Shown: positions 38,641-49,400 of the stretch, piece by piece
Layout of the letters: the number at the start of each line of letters is the position of its first letter
Numbering within the stretch: position 1 is the stretch's first letter
DNA from: Porphyrobacter sp. LM 6
Lineage (GTDB): Bacteria; Pseudomonadota; Alphaproteobacteria; Sphingomonadales; Sphingomonadaceae
Assembly (NCBI RefSeq): GCF_001720465.1
Contig: NZ_CP017113.1
Span: 1,240,001-1,304,000 of the forward strand
Direction of reading: 5' to 3'
Length of the DNA: 64,000 bases
Made by a program: the position numbers and the translations under genes
Notes under the pieces: generated by a model
Seen by the model: only the letters and a program-made list of their open reading frames with translations
The model's database searches: none
Told to the model about the DNA's origin: nothing

Positions 38641-39810
<1,170 letters not shown>

Positions 39811-39836
39811 TCACTCCCATCTGAGAGGACTAACCA

Positions 39837-40622
39837 ATGGAAGTTTCAGCCAATACCCCCGCCGTCGTCACCGGCGGTGCCTCTGGCCTCGGCGCGGCGA
39901 CTGCCCGCGCGCTGGCTGCCAAGGGCGCGAAGGTCGCGATCTTCGACATGAACGCCGAAAAGGGCGAGGCGCTGGCGGCGGAAATCGGCGGCGTGTTCTG
40001 CATGGTCAACGTGACCAGCGACGCTGACGTCGACGCCGGTTTCGCCAAGGCCCGCGCCGCCCATGGGCAGGAGCGCATTCTGGTGAACTGCGCCGGGATC
40101 GGCAACGCGATCAAGACTGCCAGCCGTTCCAAGGAAGATGGCTCGATCAAGCACTTCCCGATTTCGGCCTTCGACTTCGTCATTCAGGTCAACCTCATCG
40201 GCACCTTCCGCTGCATCGCCAAGTCGGCGGCGGGCATGATGACCCTCGATCCGATCGACGAGTTCGGCGAGCGCGGGGCGATCGTCAACACCGCGTCTGT
40301 CGCGGGTGAAGACGGCCAGATCGGCCAGGCGGCGTACTCGGCTTCGAAGGCGGGCGTGATCGGCATGACCCTGCCGATCGCACGCGATCTCATGAACGAG
40401 GGCATCCGCGTCAACACCATCCTGCCGGGCATTTTCGACACCCCGCTGCTCGCCGCTGCGCCGCAGAACGTGCGCGATGCGCTGGCCGCTTCGGTGCCGT
40501 TCCCCAAGCGTCTGGGGATGCCGACCGAATATGCCAAGCTCGCCATGACCATGATCGAGACCGGCTACTTCAACGGCGAGGACGTGCGCCTCGACGGCGC
40601 GATCCGCATGGCCCCGCGCTGA
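39837..40622 (+). CDS. SDR oxidoreductase, 3-hydroxyacyl-CoA dehydrogenase-like
   Basis: This 261-residue short-chain dehydrogenase has the TGGASGLG nucleotide-binding loop, an acidic residue after the second strand (FDMN) that favours NAD, NCAG, a catalytic Ser in NTASVAG, and Tyr167/Lys171 (YSASK). It resembles type-2 3-hydroxyacyl-CoA dehydrogenase (HSD10). Next to a thiolase it probably performs the third step of beta-oxidation. The parS copy 2 starts only 14 bp after its stop. Confidence 0.9.
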   Translation: MEVSANTPAVVTGGASGLGAATARALAAKGAKVAIFDMNAEKGEALAAEIGGVFCMVNVTSDADVDAGFAKARAAHGQERILVNCAGIGNAIKTASRSKEDGSIKHFPISAFDFVIQVNLIGTFRCIAKSAAGMMTLDPIDEFGERGAIVNTASVAGEDGQIGQAAYSASKAGVIGMTLPIARDLMNEGIRVNTILPGIFDTPLLAAAPQNVRDALAASVPFPKRLGMPTEYAKLAMTMIETGYFNGEDVRLDGAIRMAPR

Positions 40623-40635
40623 GCCAAAACGGCCA

Positions 40636-40653
40636 ATGTTCCACGTGGAACAT
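40636..40653. promoter_or_regulatory. parS-like ParB-binding site, copy 2
   Basis: The same 18-bp palindrome as at 9510-9527 lies just after the SDR gene. Outside the palindrome, the flank on one side (GGCCA) and the repeat array on the other also match copy 1 in inverted orientation. Confidence 0.85.
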
Positions 40654-40656
40654 GGG

Positions 40657-40693
40657 CCTAGAAGGGGTCTAAGGGGGGTCTAGACGGGGTCTA
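40657..40693 (-). repeat. 11-bp tandem TAGACCCC array beside parS copy 2
   Basis: Read on the minus strand, TAGACCCC units begin at 40693, 40682 and 40671, with a degenerate TAGG unit at 40660, all 11 bp apart. The distance from the last unit to the palindrome is 7 bp, against 18 bp (7 plus 11) at copy 1, so the helical phase is the same. Orientation relative to parS is conserved. Confidence 0.85.
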
Positions 40694-40718
40694 GATCGAC
40701 CTGACACGGTCCAAAGGG

Positions 40719-40746
40719 AGCCCTCGCTTTTGCGGGGGCTTTTTTC
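40719..40746 (+). terminator. Intrinsic terminator after the SDR/parS region
   Basis: AGCCCTCGC pairs with GCGGGGGCT around a TTTT loop and is followed by TTTTTC. The core is nearly identical to the terminator at 42128-42156. Confidence 0.85.
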
Positions 40747-40811
40747 TTGCCTCAAGCGCGATGTTAACTCCAAACCGGTATGGACCGCCAGGTTAGCGGA
40801 GAATACCGACC

Positions 40812-42098
40812 ATGCTTACAGGCCAGCTTATCGAAAACCGGCATCGCCACCGGGAATTTGGCACGATCAAGCTCAAGGCTGTCGATGAGACATTGGCTGG
40901 GCAATTGCCAAAGCTGCGCTTGCCGACGATGGGCGAGGAAGCCCGGGCTGCCTTTCGCGCAGTTCTTGCATACGAAAAGCCATCGGCCAACGGCTCTCTG
41001 GTCGATTTTCTGGCCTTGGCTGAAGCGCGCGGCTTTGCTGCGCATCCGTGTGACTGGATTCCGGACTACGACTGGAAATATGCGGGGCGGCACCCCGAGC
41101 TCTACCAGCCGTGGGTCGATTGGCTATCCGAGCAGGGCTTCACCAAGTTTCATAGCGGAAACACGATCACTCCCGAAAACTACCGCCGCTTTGCTCCGTC
41201 ACAGCGCGACGATCCGGTCAAGAAGCTGATCCGCGAGGGTCGGGGTGATGATTTTTCCCAGATCCGGGCGATTGCTGAAGCGAACCCTGTGTCGGTTCGG
41301 GTTGAGCTTGCGTCGTCGATCCACGCATGGGGGAGCTTTGATGGCTGCTACCCTTGGCAGGTGCCGTTGCTGGAGTATTTTCTTCGCGATCCATCCGACA
41401 AGCCGCGCATGATTGCCAAAACCAAATTGGACAAGATGGGCGAATTCACCACGGTCGAGGCATATGCTCGGGTCATTGCTGGGCACTTGATGGTGACGGC
41501 AGATCGGGTCTCGTGGAAGGTGCCGCCGGAAAATCCGATGGGCTTCCTGTTCAGGGAGTTTGCCTGTGTGACGTTCGAAGCGCTCGCCAACGCGCTCGGT
41601 CTCACGGGCGCTCAGCTCGCCGAGCGCGCCGATCTGCAAGACTTCGAGACGAGCTCCTTTTCGATGGCTGCGGGCTCTGCCGATCCTGAGGCACGCGCAA
41701 TTCTCGCGGCACGTGCCCTCGATTTGGGCATGGGCGGGGAGTCTATCCCATTGGTCTGGTTCAAGGGCGTAGAGTCCAGCCTCTGGAGACGGGGATTGGA
41801 AGCGATGAAGCTTTCTCCGTACGTCAACAGTGTGCAGGACTACCTCGGATTACAAACCGGAACCATGACGCCTGCCGAATTGTGCGAATGGCGGGAATTC
41901 GACTTCATGCGCAAGTCGGTCGTGGCGCAGCTCACCAAAGGAGCGCTTCCGGTCAACATCCAATATGATCCGCTTCGCTATCTTGCGAAGATCGTGAACA
42001 AGGAGGCCGCGCAAATCGTGCTCGATGAGGCGCTCTCGTTAGGCATGAAGCCGGATAATCCCCGCCTGACAATGCTGCATTTCAATCTCGCGCTTTAG
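40812..42098 (+). CDS. Orphan protein of unknown function, 428 aa
   Basis: I do not recognise this 428-residue protein. It has no signal peptide or membrane span; the sequence is mixed alpha-helical with many Trp and aromatic residues (WIPDYDWKYAG, WVDWLSEQGF, VWFKGVESSLWRRG). Its GC content and third-position GC look lower than in the flanking genes, a sign of different origin. ATG 40812 follows GGAGAAT. It lies between two nearly identical terminators and interrupts a run of acyl-CoA metabolism genes. Confidence 0.7.
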   Translation: MLTGQLIENRHRHREFGTIKLKAVDETLAGQLPKLRLPTMGEEARAAFRAVLAYEKPSANGSLVDFLALAEARGFAAHPCDWIPDYDWKYAGRHPELYQPWVDWLSEQGFTKFHSGNTITPENYRRFAPSQRDDPVKKLIREGRGDDFSQIRAIAEANPVSVRVELASSIHAWGSFDGCYPWQVPLLEYFLRDPSDKPRMIAKTKLDKMGEFTTVEAYARVIAGHLMVTADRVSWKVPPENPMGFLFREFACVTFEALANALGLTGAQLAERADLQDFETSSFSMAAGSADPEARAILAARALDLGMGGESIPLVWFKGVESSLWRRGLEAMKLSPYVNSVQDYLGLQTGTMTPAELCEWREFDFMRKSVVAQLTKGALPVNIQYDPLRYLAKIVNKEAAQIVLDEALSLGMKPDNPRLTMLHFNLAL

Positions 42099-42127
42099 CA
42101 CCGAGCCGCCGTGTCCAGTCGAAATAA

Positions 42128-42156
42128 AGCCCTCGCTTTTGCGGGGGTTTTCTTTT
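42128..42156 (+). terminator. Intrinsic terminator after the 428-aa orphan gene
   Basis: AGCCCTCGC / GCGGGGGTT stem with TTTT loop and TTTCTTTT tail. It repeats the terminator at 40719-40746 almost exactly over the stem and loop. Confidence 0.85.
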
Positions 42157-42203
42157 GCTCTGGCCGTGGCATCACTGGTTCCACATCAGGAGAGGCACCC
42201 CGC

Positions 42204-43068
<865 letters not shown>

Positions 43069-43076
<8 letters not shown>

Positions 43077-43533
43077 ACCCGAAGGGCAGCTTGCCGGCTT
43101 CCTGCCCTATCAGCTTTCGGTCGCATCCAACGCGGTCAGCGGGCTGATCGCCGAACGCTATCGCAAGCGCTTCGGCCTCCGGATCGCCGAATGGCGGATC
43201 ATGGCGGTGCTGGGCGATACAGGTGAGGCTGGCGGGCCGATGACCCAGCGCGCGCTGACCGCTGCGACAGTGATGGACAAGGTGGCAGTCAACCGCGCGG
43301 TCAAGGTGCTGGAGGAACGCGGGCTGGTGGCGCGTGTGCCCAATCCCGAGGATGGGCGCTCGCACGTGCTGGCGCTGACGGGGGAGGGCCGCGCGATCCA
43401 TGCCGAGGTGATGCCGCTCGCCCGTGCAACCGAGCGCGATCTTCTGGCCGGGCTTGCTCCGGGCGAGGAAGCGCTGCTGCGCCGTCTGCTGGCAGGCCTG
43501 CGCGCGCGGGCCGGAGAATTGACGGGCGATTGA
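43069..43533 (+). CDS. MarR-family transcriptional regulator
   Basis: This 154-residue winged-helix regulator has the MarR layout: an N-terminal dimerisation helix, then helix-turn-helix and wing (EWRIMAVLGD, TQRALTAATVMDKVAVNRAVKVLEERG, PNPEDGRSHVLALT). It overlaps the enoyl-CoA hydratase by 8 bp, so it probably controls the local acyl-CoA genes in response to an acyl or aromatic CoA ligand; that target is inference. Confidence 0.9.
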
Positions 43534-43539
43534 AACGCG

Positions 43540-43574
43540 AAGGGCCGGACCGGGTATTCCCCGATCCGGCCCTT
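43540..43574. terminator. Terminator between the MarR gene and tadC
   Basis: AAGGGCCGGA / TCCGGCCCTT stem of 10 bp lies between convergent genes. T-runs are short on both strands, so it is a moderate terminator. Confidence 0.7.
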
Positions 43575-43591
43575 GCTGTTCTGGCGCTGCC

Positions 43592-44587
43592 TTACTTGAC
43601 CAGGTTGTCCGAGATCGAACAGGCCGCCGGGCCAAGGATGACCACGAACAGGGTCGGCAGAATGAACATGATCAGCGGGATGGTCATGATCGCGGGCAGA
43701 CGGGCGGCCTTTTCTTCGGCGCGCATCATGCGCTCGTTGCGGAATTCGGCCGACAGCACGCGCAGCGCGCTGGCCAGCGGCGTCCCGTAACGCTCGGTCT
43801 GGATCATGGTCGTCACCACGCCCTTCACCGCTTCAAGATTGACGCGGTAGGCAAGGTTGTTGAAGGCCATCTTGCGTTCGGTCAGGAACGACAGTTCGAT
43901 CGCGGTGAGGGCGAATTCGTCACCCAGCTCCGGATAGGCGCGGCCCAGTTCCTTGGCGACGCGGTTGAACGCGGCGTCCACGGTCAGACCGGCCTCGGCG
44001 CAGATCACCAGCAGATCGAGCGCGTCAGGCAGGCCCTTCTGGATTTCCTTGGTGCGCTTGGTCGCCTTGTTGCCGATGTAGAGCTCCGGACCCTTGTAGC
44101 TCAGGAACACGATGATCGCGAAGGCGAACAGCCGCTTGAACGGGCCCATCGTCGGCCACAGTTCGATGCCGTAGATCAGCAGCGCGGCAAGGCCGCCCAG
44201 CACGACCGGCAGGATCGCCCGCAGGCCGATGATGATGACCGCCAGTTCCTTGTTGCGGTAGCCGGCGTAGGCGAGCTTCTGCTGCACCTCCTTGACCTGG
44301 CTTTCCTGCAGCACGTTGAACTTGCTGAGGCTGTCCTTGACCTTGTCGGTCGATCCGGTGCGGCGCACCAGGCTGGCGCGCTTCTTCGAGCCCGAGACGA
44401 CGATCCCGGCCTTGAGCTGTTCGCGCCGGCCCTCGAGCGCCTTGACGCGCTTGGCCATCGGATCGCGGATGGTGACCGCCGCATAGATGGCGAGCATCAC
44501 CGCGAAGGCGGCCATGCCGGCCAGAATGGTGCCGACGAGAATAACGTCGAAACCGAGCAGCATGGGGCCGTTGGGTTGGTCGATCAT
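43592..44587 (-). CDS. tadC: TadC, Tad pilus inner membrane platform protein
   Basis: This 331-residue T2SSF-type membrane protein has an N-terminal helix (about 12-35), a central pair of helices, a cytoplasmic T2SSF domain (PDALDLLVICAEAGLTVDAAF and LSAEFRNERMMRAEEKA) and a C-terminal helix. TadC and TadB form the platform that lets the pilus ATPase assemble Flp fibres. It is the last gene of the minus-strand cpa/tad run, 18 bp after tadB, and ends at a terminator shared with the MarR gene. Confidence 0.93.
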   Translation of the reverse strand: MIDQPNGPMLLGFDVILVGTILAGMAAFAVMLAIYAAVTIRDPMAKRVKALEGRREQLKAGIVVSGSKKRASLVRRTGSTDKVKDSLSKFNVLQESQVKEVQQKLAYAGYRNKELAVIIIGLRAILPVVLGGLAALLIYGIELWPTMGPFKRLFAFAIIVFLSYKGPELYIGNKATKRTKEIQKGLPDALDLLVICAEAGLTVDAAFNRVAKELGRAYPELGDEFALTAIELSFLTERKMAFNNLAYRVNLEAVKGVVTTMIQTERYGTPLASALRVLSAEFRNERMMRAEEKAARLPAIMTIPLIMFILPTLFVVILGPAACSISDNLVK

Positions 44588-44605
44588 GGTCTGGTGCCCC
44601 TCGCG

Positions 44606-45577
44606 TCAGATTTCGAAATTGACCATCTTGGCCATGATGAACACGCCGATGGCCATCCACACGCCAGCGCCAAGCCCGGCCACGATCAGGCGATCATCGT
44701 TGAAGAAGCCGCCCATGTAATCCGGGTTGATGTAGGAGATCAGGCCGAACACGATGAACGGCAGCGATCCCACGATGTAGGCCGAGGCCTTGGATTCCGA
44801 GCTCATCGCGCGGATCTTCAGCTTCATCTGCCCGCGCTTGCGCAGCACTTCGGCGAGGTTCGACAGCGTTTCGGCAAGGTTGCCCCCCGTTTCGCGCTGG
44901 ATCGCCAGCGTGATTGTGAAGAAGTTGAATTCCGAAATCGCCAGACGGTCGGCAGTATCCTGCAGCGCGTCTTCCATCGTCTTGCCGACCTTGATGCGAT
45001 CGATCACGTTCTTGAATTCGATGCCGACAGGCCCGGGCACTTCGGTGGCCACGATGCCGAGGGTTTCGGTCACCGGCAGACCCGAACGCAGGCCGCGCAC
45101 GAGCAGTTCGATGCCGTCGGGGAACTTGGTGATGAAGGCTTCGGTGCGCTTGTTGATCGCGCGGCTGACGACGAAGTGCGGCACGCCTGCACCGACCACG
45201 AGGCCGACACCGAGCGACAGCAGCGGCGCCTTGCTGAGCACCAGCACCACCACGGTAACCGCGAGAGCGAGGCCGGTCGAGGCGTAGATATACTGGCTGA
45301 GCGTCCAGCCCTTGCCGGTGCGGTCAAGCCGCGCGGCCAGCGCTTCCATGCGTGAGCCCGACCCCTTGACCTTGTAGGTCTTGGGCTTGCGGGCGGCGAC
45401 GGCGCGCTTGAACTGGGCGTCCACCTTGGCATCGAGGCTTTCCGAGTGCCGGAAACGCAGCGCTTCCATCCGGCGCTTCTGCGCCTTGGCCGCGCCCGAT
45501 CCGCCGACGAGCAGATAGCCCACGACCAGCACGGCGAAGATCACCGTCGTGATGAGCAGGGTTTGGAAAAAGTCCAT
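44606..45577 (-). CDS. tadB: TadB, Tad pilus inner membrane platform protein
   Basis: This 323-residue protein is a paralogue of TadC with the same T2SSF layout: N-terminal helix, two central helices, T2SSF domain (FPDGIELLVRGLRSGLPVTE and IQRETGGNLAETL) and C-terminal helices. ATG 45575-45577 (MDFFQTLL) follows AGGAAG and starts the first helix; an earlier frame extension is not needed. Upstream comes cpaE after only 113 bp, where the cpaF/tadA ATPase gene is usually found. Confidence 0.92.
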   Translation of the reverse strand: MDFFQTLLITTVIFAVLVVGYLLVGGSGAAKAQKRRMEALRFRHSESLDAKVDAQFKRAVAARKPKTYKVKGSGSRMEALAARLDRTGKGWTLSQYIYASTGLALAVTVVVLVLSKAPLLSLGVGLVVGAGVPHFVVSRAINKRTEAFITKFPDGIELLVRGLRSGLPVTETLGIVATEVPGPVGIEFKNVIDRIKVGKTMEDALQDTADRLAISEFNFFTITLAIQRETGGNLAETLSNLAEVLRKRGQMKLKIRAMSSESKASAYIVGSLPFIVFGLISYINPDYMGGFFNDDRLIVAGLGAGVWMAIGVFIMAKMVNFEI

Positions 45578-45690
45578 GCTGTTGCTTCCTGCCTGGTGCC
45601 GCATTCATGCGGCGGCCGTGTTTCTGTGCCGCCCGGCGGGGAAGCGATGCGCGGGTAGGGCGCATCGGCTCCCCTGGCCGGACTGGGCGC

Positions 45691-46968
45691 TTATGCTTCT
45701 GCCGGTTCGCTCTTCGCCTTCTTGGCGAGCAGCGACTTGAGATCGAAGCCGCCAAGCAGCGACTTGCGCTCTTCGCCGAAGCTGGAGAGGTCTTCCCCGT
45801 TCACGCCAGCGACGCGCTCGGCAATCTGGCGGATCGCCGCGGTTGCCTTGCTCGAACGGTTGGCGTCGACGAACACCTGACCCAGCTTGGCCGCGTTCGA
45901 GGCTGCCTTGATGTCGTAAGGCACCACGAAATCGATCTTGCGTTCGATCGAGGCTTCGAAATCGGCCTTGCTGATTTCGGCGACGGCCGGCTGGACCTTG
46001 TTGGCGACGATCATCGGGTGAGCGTGACCGGCGTTGGTCTTAAGCCACGACAGGATGCGGATCGTGTCGCGGGCCGAAGCCAGCGTCAGCTCGCAGGTCA
46101 GCACGACGAGGTTCACGTCGGCCAGCAGCTGCGGGAAGTTGATCAGCATGTTGCGCGGCAGATCGATGACGGTCATCTCGAACGCCTGGCGGAACTCGTC
46201 CTCCAGTTGCACGAAGGCCGAACCATCGGTCATCAGCGGCTGGTTGATCGGAGCTTCGGCCGACAGGATCGACAGGTTGTCACCGGCGCGCACCATGGCA
46301 CGTTCGATGAACAGCGGGTCGATACGGCTCGGGTTCTCGATCGCGTCGGTCAGGCCGCGGCCCGGTTCGAGATCGAGCGCCAGAGCGCCGGTGCCGAAGT
46401 GCACGTCGAGATCGAGCAGCGCGGTCGGCGACTTGTGCTGTTCGCTGAACAGCCAGGCCAGCGAGGTCGCGATGGTCGAAGCGCCAACGCCGCCGCGGGT
46501 CCCGACCACAGCGGTCGAGATGTGCCGCTTGGGCGAATCCGCGTCACCAGCCTTGGGCGACATGAACACCGCCAGCGCCTGATTGAGGCAATCATGCACC
46601 GCCTGCGGCGACAGGGGCTTGAGCAGGTAGTCATGGATGCCGCTCGAGAGCAGGTCGCGATAGAGGCGCACGTCGTTGACCTGACCGATGGCGATCACCA
46701 CCGTGCCGGGTTCGCAGACTTCAGCCAGCGCGTTGATGTCGTTGAGCGGATCGCCGCTTTCCGACAGGTCGACCATGAGGATCGCCGGGCTGGCGCTGAC
46801 CGAGAGCGATTGCACCGCGTTGCGCAGGCCACCCTTGTTGCACTTTTCCGTCTGCCAGCCCAGTTCGATAACCACGGGACGGATCACGTCCAGCGCGTTG
46901 TCGTCGCAGATATAGGCCGCGAAGGGATCGCGATTGCCGGGCAGGCCGGATTTCCAGGGAGCGTTCAT
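45691..46968 (-). CDS. cpaE: CpaE/TadZ, pilus-localisation ATPase-like protein
   Basis: This 425-residue protein has an N-terminal receiver-like domain (about 15-130) and a MinD/ParA-type ATPase domain from residue 150. The deviant Walker A reads GTRGGVGAST, with Arg where MinD has Lys; Walker A' is LLDLDVHFG. CpaE/TadZ places the Tad machinery at the cell pole. It starts 3 bp after cpaD. The Lys-to-Arg change may alter nucleotide hydrolysis, although TadZ proteins are often atypical here. Confidence 0.92.
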   Translation of the reverse strand: MNAPWKSGLPGNRDPFAAYICDDNALDVIRPVVIELGWQTEKCNKGGLRNAVQSLSVSASPAILMVDLSESGDPLNDINALAEVCEPGTVVIAIGQVNDVRLYRDLLSSGIHDYLLKPLSPQAVHDCLNQALAVFMSPKAGDADSPKRHISTAVVGTRGGVGASTIATSLAWLFSEQHKSPTALLDLDVHFGTGALALDLEPGRGLTDAIENPSRIDPLFIERAMVRAGDNLSILSAEAPINQPLMTDGSAFVQLEDEFRQAFEMTVIDLPRNMLINFPQLLADVNLVVLTCELTLASARDTIRILSWLKTNAGHAHPMIVANKVQPAVAEISKADFEASIERKIDFVVPYDIKAASNAAKLGQVFVDANRSSKATAAIRQIAERVAGVNGEDLSSFGEERKSLLGGFDLKSLLAKKAKSEPAEA

Positions 46969-46971
46969 GGG

Positions 46972-47661
46972 TCAGTTTCCTCCTGAACCGCCGGAGCCGC
47001 CGCTGCTGCCGCTGCCGCCGGTTGCATCCATCAGCCCGCCCTTGCCGGTCGGAGCCGTTTCACGATAGGTCGAGATCGCCTTGTTCGAGGTAACGATGAC
47101 CGTCTCGCTCGAACCCTTCTTGCCTTCGAGCAGATCCTGCGGATCAGCGACCATTGCTGCCAGGTTGCTGTTCGTGGCACAGCCGAAATTGGGGCTGGTG
47201 GCGTTCTTGTAGTTCATGTCCGAATTGGCCGACCAGTCGGGGCAACCCGGGACCGAGGCGGTCGAACGGGTGATCACCACGCGGGCCGAGCCGGGATTGA
47301 CGAAGCCGCTGGTCACCGGCGCGGTTTCGCTCACCATCATGCCGTAACGGCCTGCCAGTTCGCGGATCGCATTGGCGACAGCGGGGTTCTGCCCCGGATT
47401 TTCGATCGCGATGCGATCACCGTAACGCAGGTCCATCGTCTGGAACCAGCCGTCGAGACGCTGCTGTTCCGAGATCGGCAGACCAGACGGGCTGGTGGCG
47501 ACATCCAGCGTGAAGCTGGTCCGTTCGACCACCGCCTGCTTGGTGCTGTTCAGCGAGGCGTTTTCCGCCATGCCGCCGCAACCAGCCAGACCGAAGCCGA
47601 GCGTCAGCGCGAGGGCGAGGGCCGGAATCCGGGCCATCGATTTGTGTCGTGCAACAGGCAT
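46972..47661 (-). CDS. cpaD: CpaD, Tad pilus outer membrane lipoprotein
   Basis: This 229-residue lipoprotein has a lipobox (LGFGLAGC) after a signal segment and a CpaD domain (YGDRIAIENPGQNP, VVITRSTASVPGCPDWS, NFGCATNSNLAAMVADPQDLL). It ends in a Gly/Ser-rich tail (GGSGSSGGSGGSGGN). CpaD helps the CpaC secretin channel. ATG 47659-47661 follows AAAGGTGAG; the upstream frame is an Arg-rich read-through of cpaC. It lies 19 bp after cpaC and 3 bp before cpaE. Confidence 0.92.
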   Translation of the reverse strand: MPVARHKSMARIPALALALTLGFGLAGCGGMAENASLNSTKQAVVERTSFTLDVATSPSGLPISEQQRLDGWFQTMDLRYGDRIAIENPGQNPAVANAIRELAGRYGMMVSETAPVTSGFVNPGSARVVITRSTASVPGCPDWSANSDMNYKNATSPNFGCATNSNLAAMVADPQDLLEGKKGSSETVIVTSNKAISTYRETAPTGKGGLMDATGGSGSSGGSGGSGGN

Positions 47662-47680
47662 CGTACTCACCTTTCTCACG

Positions 47681-49315
47681 TTAGAGGCTGAAGCCCGGGA
47701 CAGCGGCGCTCGCAGCGCGTTCGTCCTTGCGGTTCTTCTTTTCGGCGCGGCGCGGCTGTTCCGGCTGCGTCGGGATGATGGCGGCCGGATCGGCCTCACT
47801 CACCTTGGGCTGGGGTGCTTCAGGCTGCGAGGAAGTCGGCATCGGACGCTGTTCGCCCGACACGCCGGCATTTTCGCGGTAACCGAGGAGCTGCTGGAAC
47901 TCATTCGCGGCACGGAAGCCGTCGGTCGGCAGCTTGATGTCCTTGGCGTCGACCGGCTTGACCAGATACGGGGTGACGATGATCACCAGTTCGGTTTCGC
48001 CGCGACGGAATTCGCGGCTGCGGAACAGGTTGCCGAGGATCGGCACGTCACCAAGGCCCGGGGCCTTGTCGAGCAGGTTCTGCGAATTGGCGCTCATCAG
48101 GCCGGCGATCATGAAGCTCTGGCCCGAACCCAGTTCCACCGTCGTTTCCGTGCGGCGGGTGGTGAGAGCCGGAACCTGGAAGCCGTTGAGCGTGATCGAA
48201 CCTTGTGTCGACAGCTCGGAGACTTCCGGACGCACACGCATCGAGATGCGGCCGTTGGCGAGCACGGTCGGGGTGTAGGCGAGGCTCACACCGAACTGGC
48301 GGAACTGCACCGTCACCTGGCCGAGGCCCTGAGCAATCGGGATCGGGAATTCGCCGCCCGCGAGGAAGGTCGCGGTTTCGCCCGAAAGCGCGGTGAGGTT
48401 GGGCTCGGTAAGGGTGGTCACCAGACCCATGCGTTCAGAAAGGTCGAGCGCGCCAAGCACGTCGATGCCGAACAGCTTACCAAGTGCACCAAGGCTGGTG
48501 CCGCCCTTGGAGTCGATGCCCGGGCCGGCAATGTCCTGAGTGACGGGCAGGCCTTCAGCGTCGAACACCGGCAGGCCGTTCGCGCCAATCACTGGCACGG
48601 TGACAGTCGGGTTCTGGACGCCATTGCCGACGCCCAGCGGGCCGCCGTAATTGAAGGCCTCGCCGCCAACCGAGCGACCGGTGCCGACGCCGAAGCGGAA
48701 GCCGCTCGACCCGTCGGCGGTTTGCAGGTTGCCGCCGATCTGGCGCAAAAGGCTGCGGCTGACTTCGGCGAACTTGACCTGCAGATTAACCTGAAGCGGG
48801 GTCGCGGTCTTGAGGCGGCTGATCACATTGGCTTCTTCGCCAAGGAAGGCCTTCACCAGACGCTCGGCTTCCGCCGCATCGTCGGGAGCGCCCACGGTGC
48901 CGGTCAGCAGCACGGTGTTGGTGCCCATCGTCGACACGCTCACCTTGGCATCGGGCATCGCCATCGCCAGCATCTGATCGACGCTGCCGATGTTCGAGCC
49001 GACCCGGACATTGGCCGAGAAGATGATGTTGCCGCTCGCGTCGCTGGCATAGATGGTGGTTTCACCGCCCGCCTTGCCGAACACGTAGAGCTGACGCTGC
49101 GACTTGATCTGCACATCGGCGACCGCGTCGTTCGAGACGAACACGTCAGCCATGTTGCCGGGCACGGTCACCAGTTCCCCGCGGCCGATCGAAAGGACGA
49201 TCTCCGAACCGGGGCTGACGACCTGCTGGGCGGTCGCGGTGGTCGCGGGCATCGCGGCCATCGGGACGACTGCGAGCGCAGCCACCAGCAGCTTGGTCTT
49301 GAACTTGCGAGTCAT
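47681..49315 (-). CDS. cpaC: CpaC/RcpA, Tad pilus secretin
   Basis: This 544-residue secretin has a signal peptide (cleavage near TATAQQ), an N-terminal pilus/BON-type region with GTVGAPDDAAEAERL, and a secretin domain ending in the EFRRGETELVIIVTPYLVKP motif. It forms the outer-membrane pore for Flp pilus export. ATG 49313-49315 (MTRKFKTKLL) starts the signal peptide and follows a G-rich site; an earlier ATG at 49385-49387 would add 24 residues without signal features. The C-terminus has a Pro/Lys-rich tail. Confidence 0.93.
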   Translation of the reverse strand: MTRKFKTKLLVAALAVVPMAAMPATTATAQQVVSPGSEIVLSIGRGELVTVPGNMADVFVSNDAVADVQIKSQRQLYVFGKAGGETTIYASDASGNIIFSANVRVGSNIGSVDQMLAMAMPDAKVSVSTMGTNTVLLTGTVGAPDDAAEAERLVKAFLGEEANVISRLKTATPLQVNLQVKFAEVSRSLLRQIGGNLQTADGSSGFRFGVGTGRSVGGEAFNYGGPLGVGNGVQNPTVTVPVIGANGLPVFDAEGLPVTQDIAGPGIDSKGGTSLGALGKLFGIDVLGALDLSERMGLVTTLTEPNLTALSGETATFLAGGEFPIPIAQGLGQVTVQFRQFGVSLAYTPTVLANGRISMRVRPEVSELSTQGSITLNGFQVPALTTRRTETTVELGSGQSFMIAGLMSANSQNLLDKAPGLGDVPILGNLFRSREFRRGETELVIIVTPYLVKPVDAKDIKLPTDGFRAANEFQQLLGYRENAGVSGEQRPMPTSSQPEAPQPKVSEADPAAIIPTQPEQPRRAEKKNRKDERAASAAVPGFSL

Positions 49316-49400
49316 GCTTTGGCCCCCCTTGGGTTTGCCAGTGGCCGCCTGGTTACAGAGCGGTTGATGCGGAATGGTGGTCGGCATGGTCTGATCCCCC

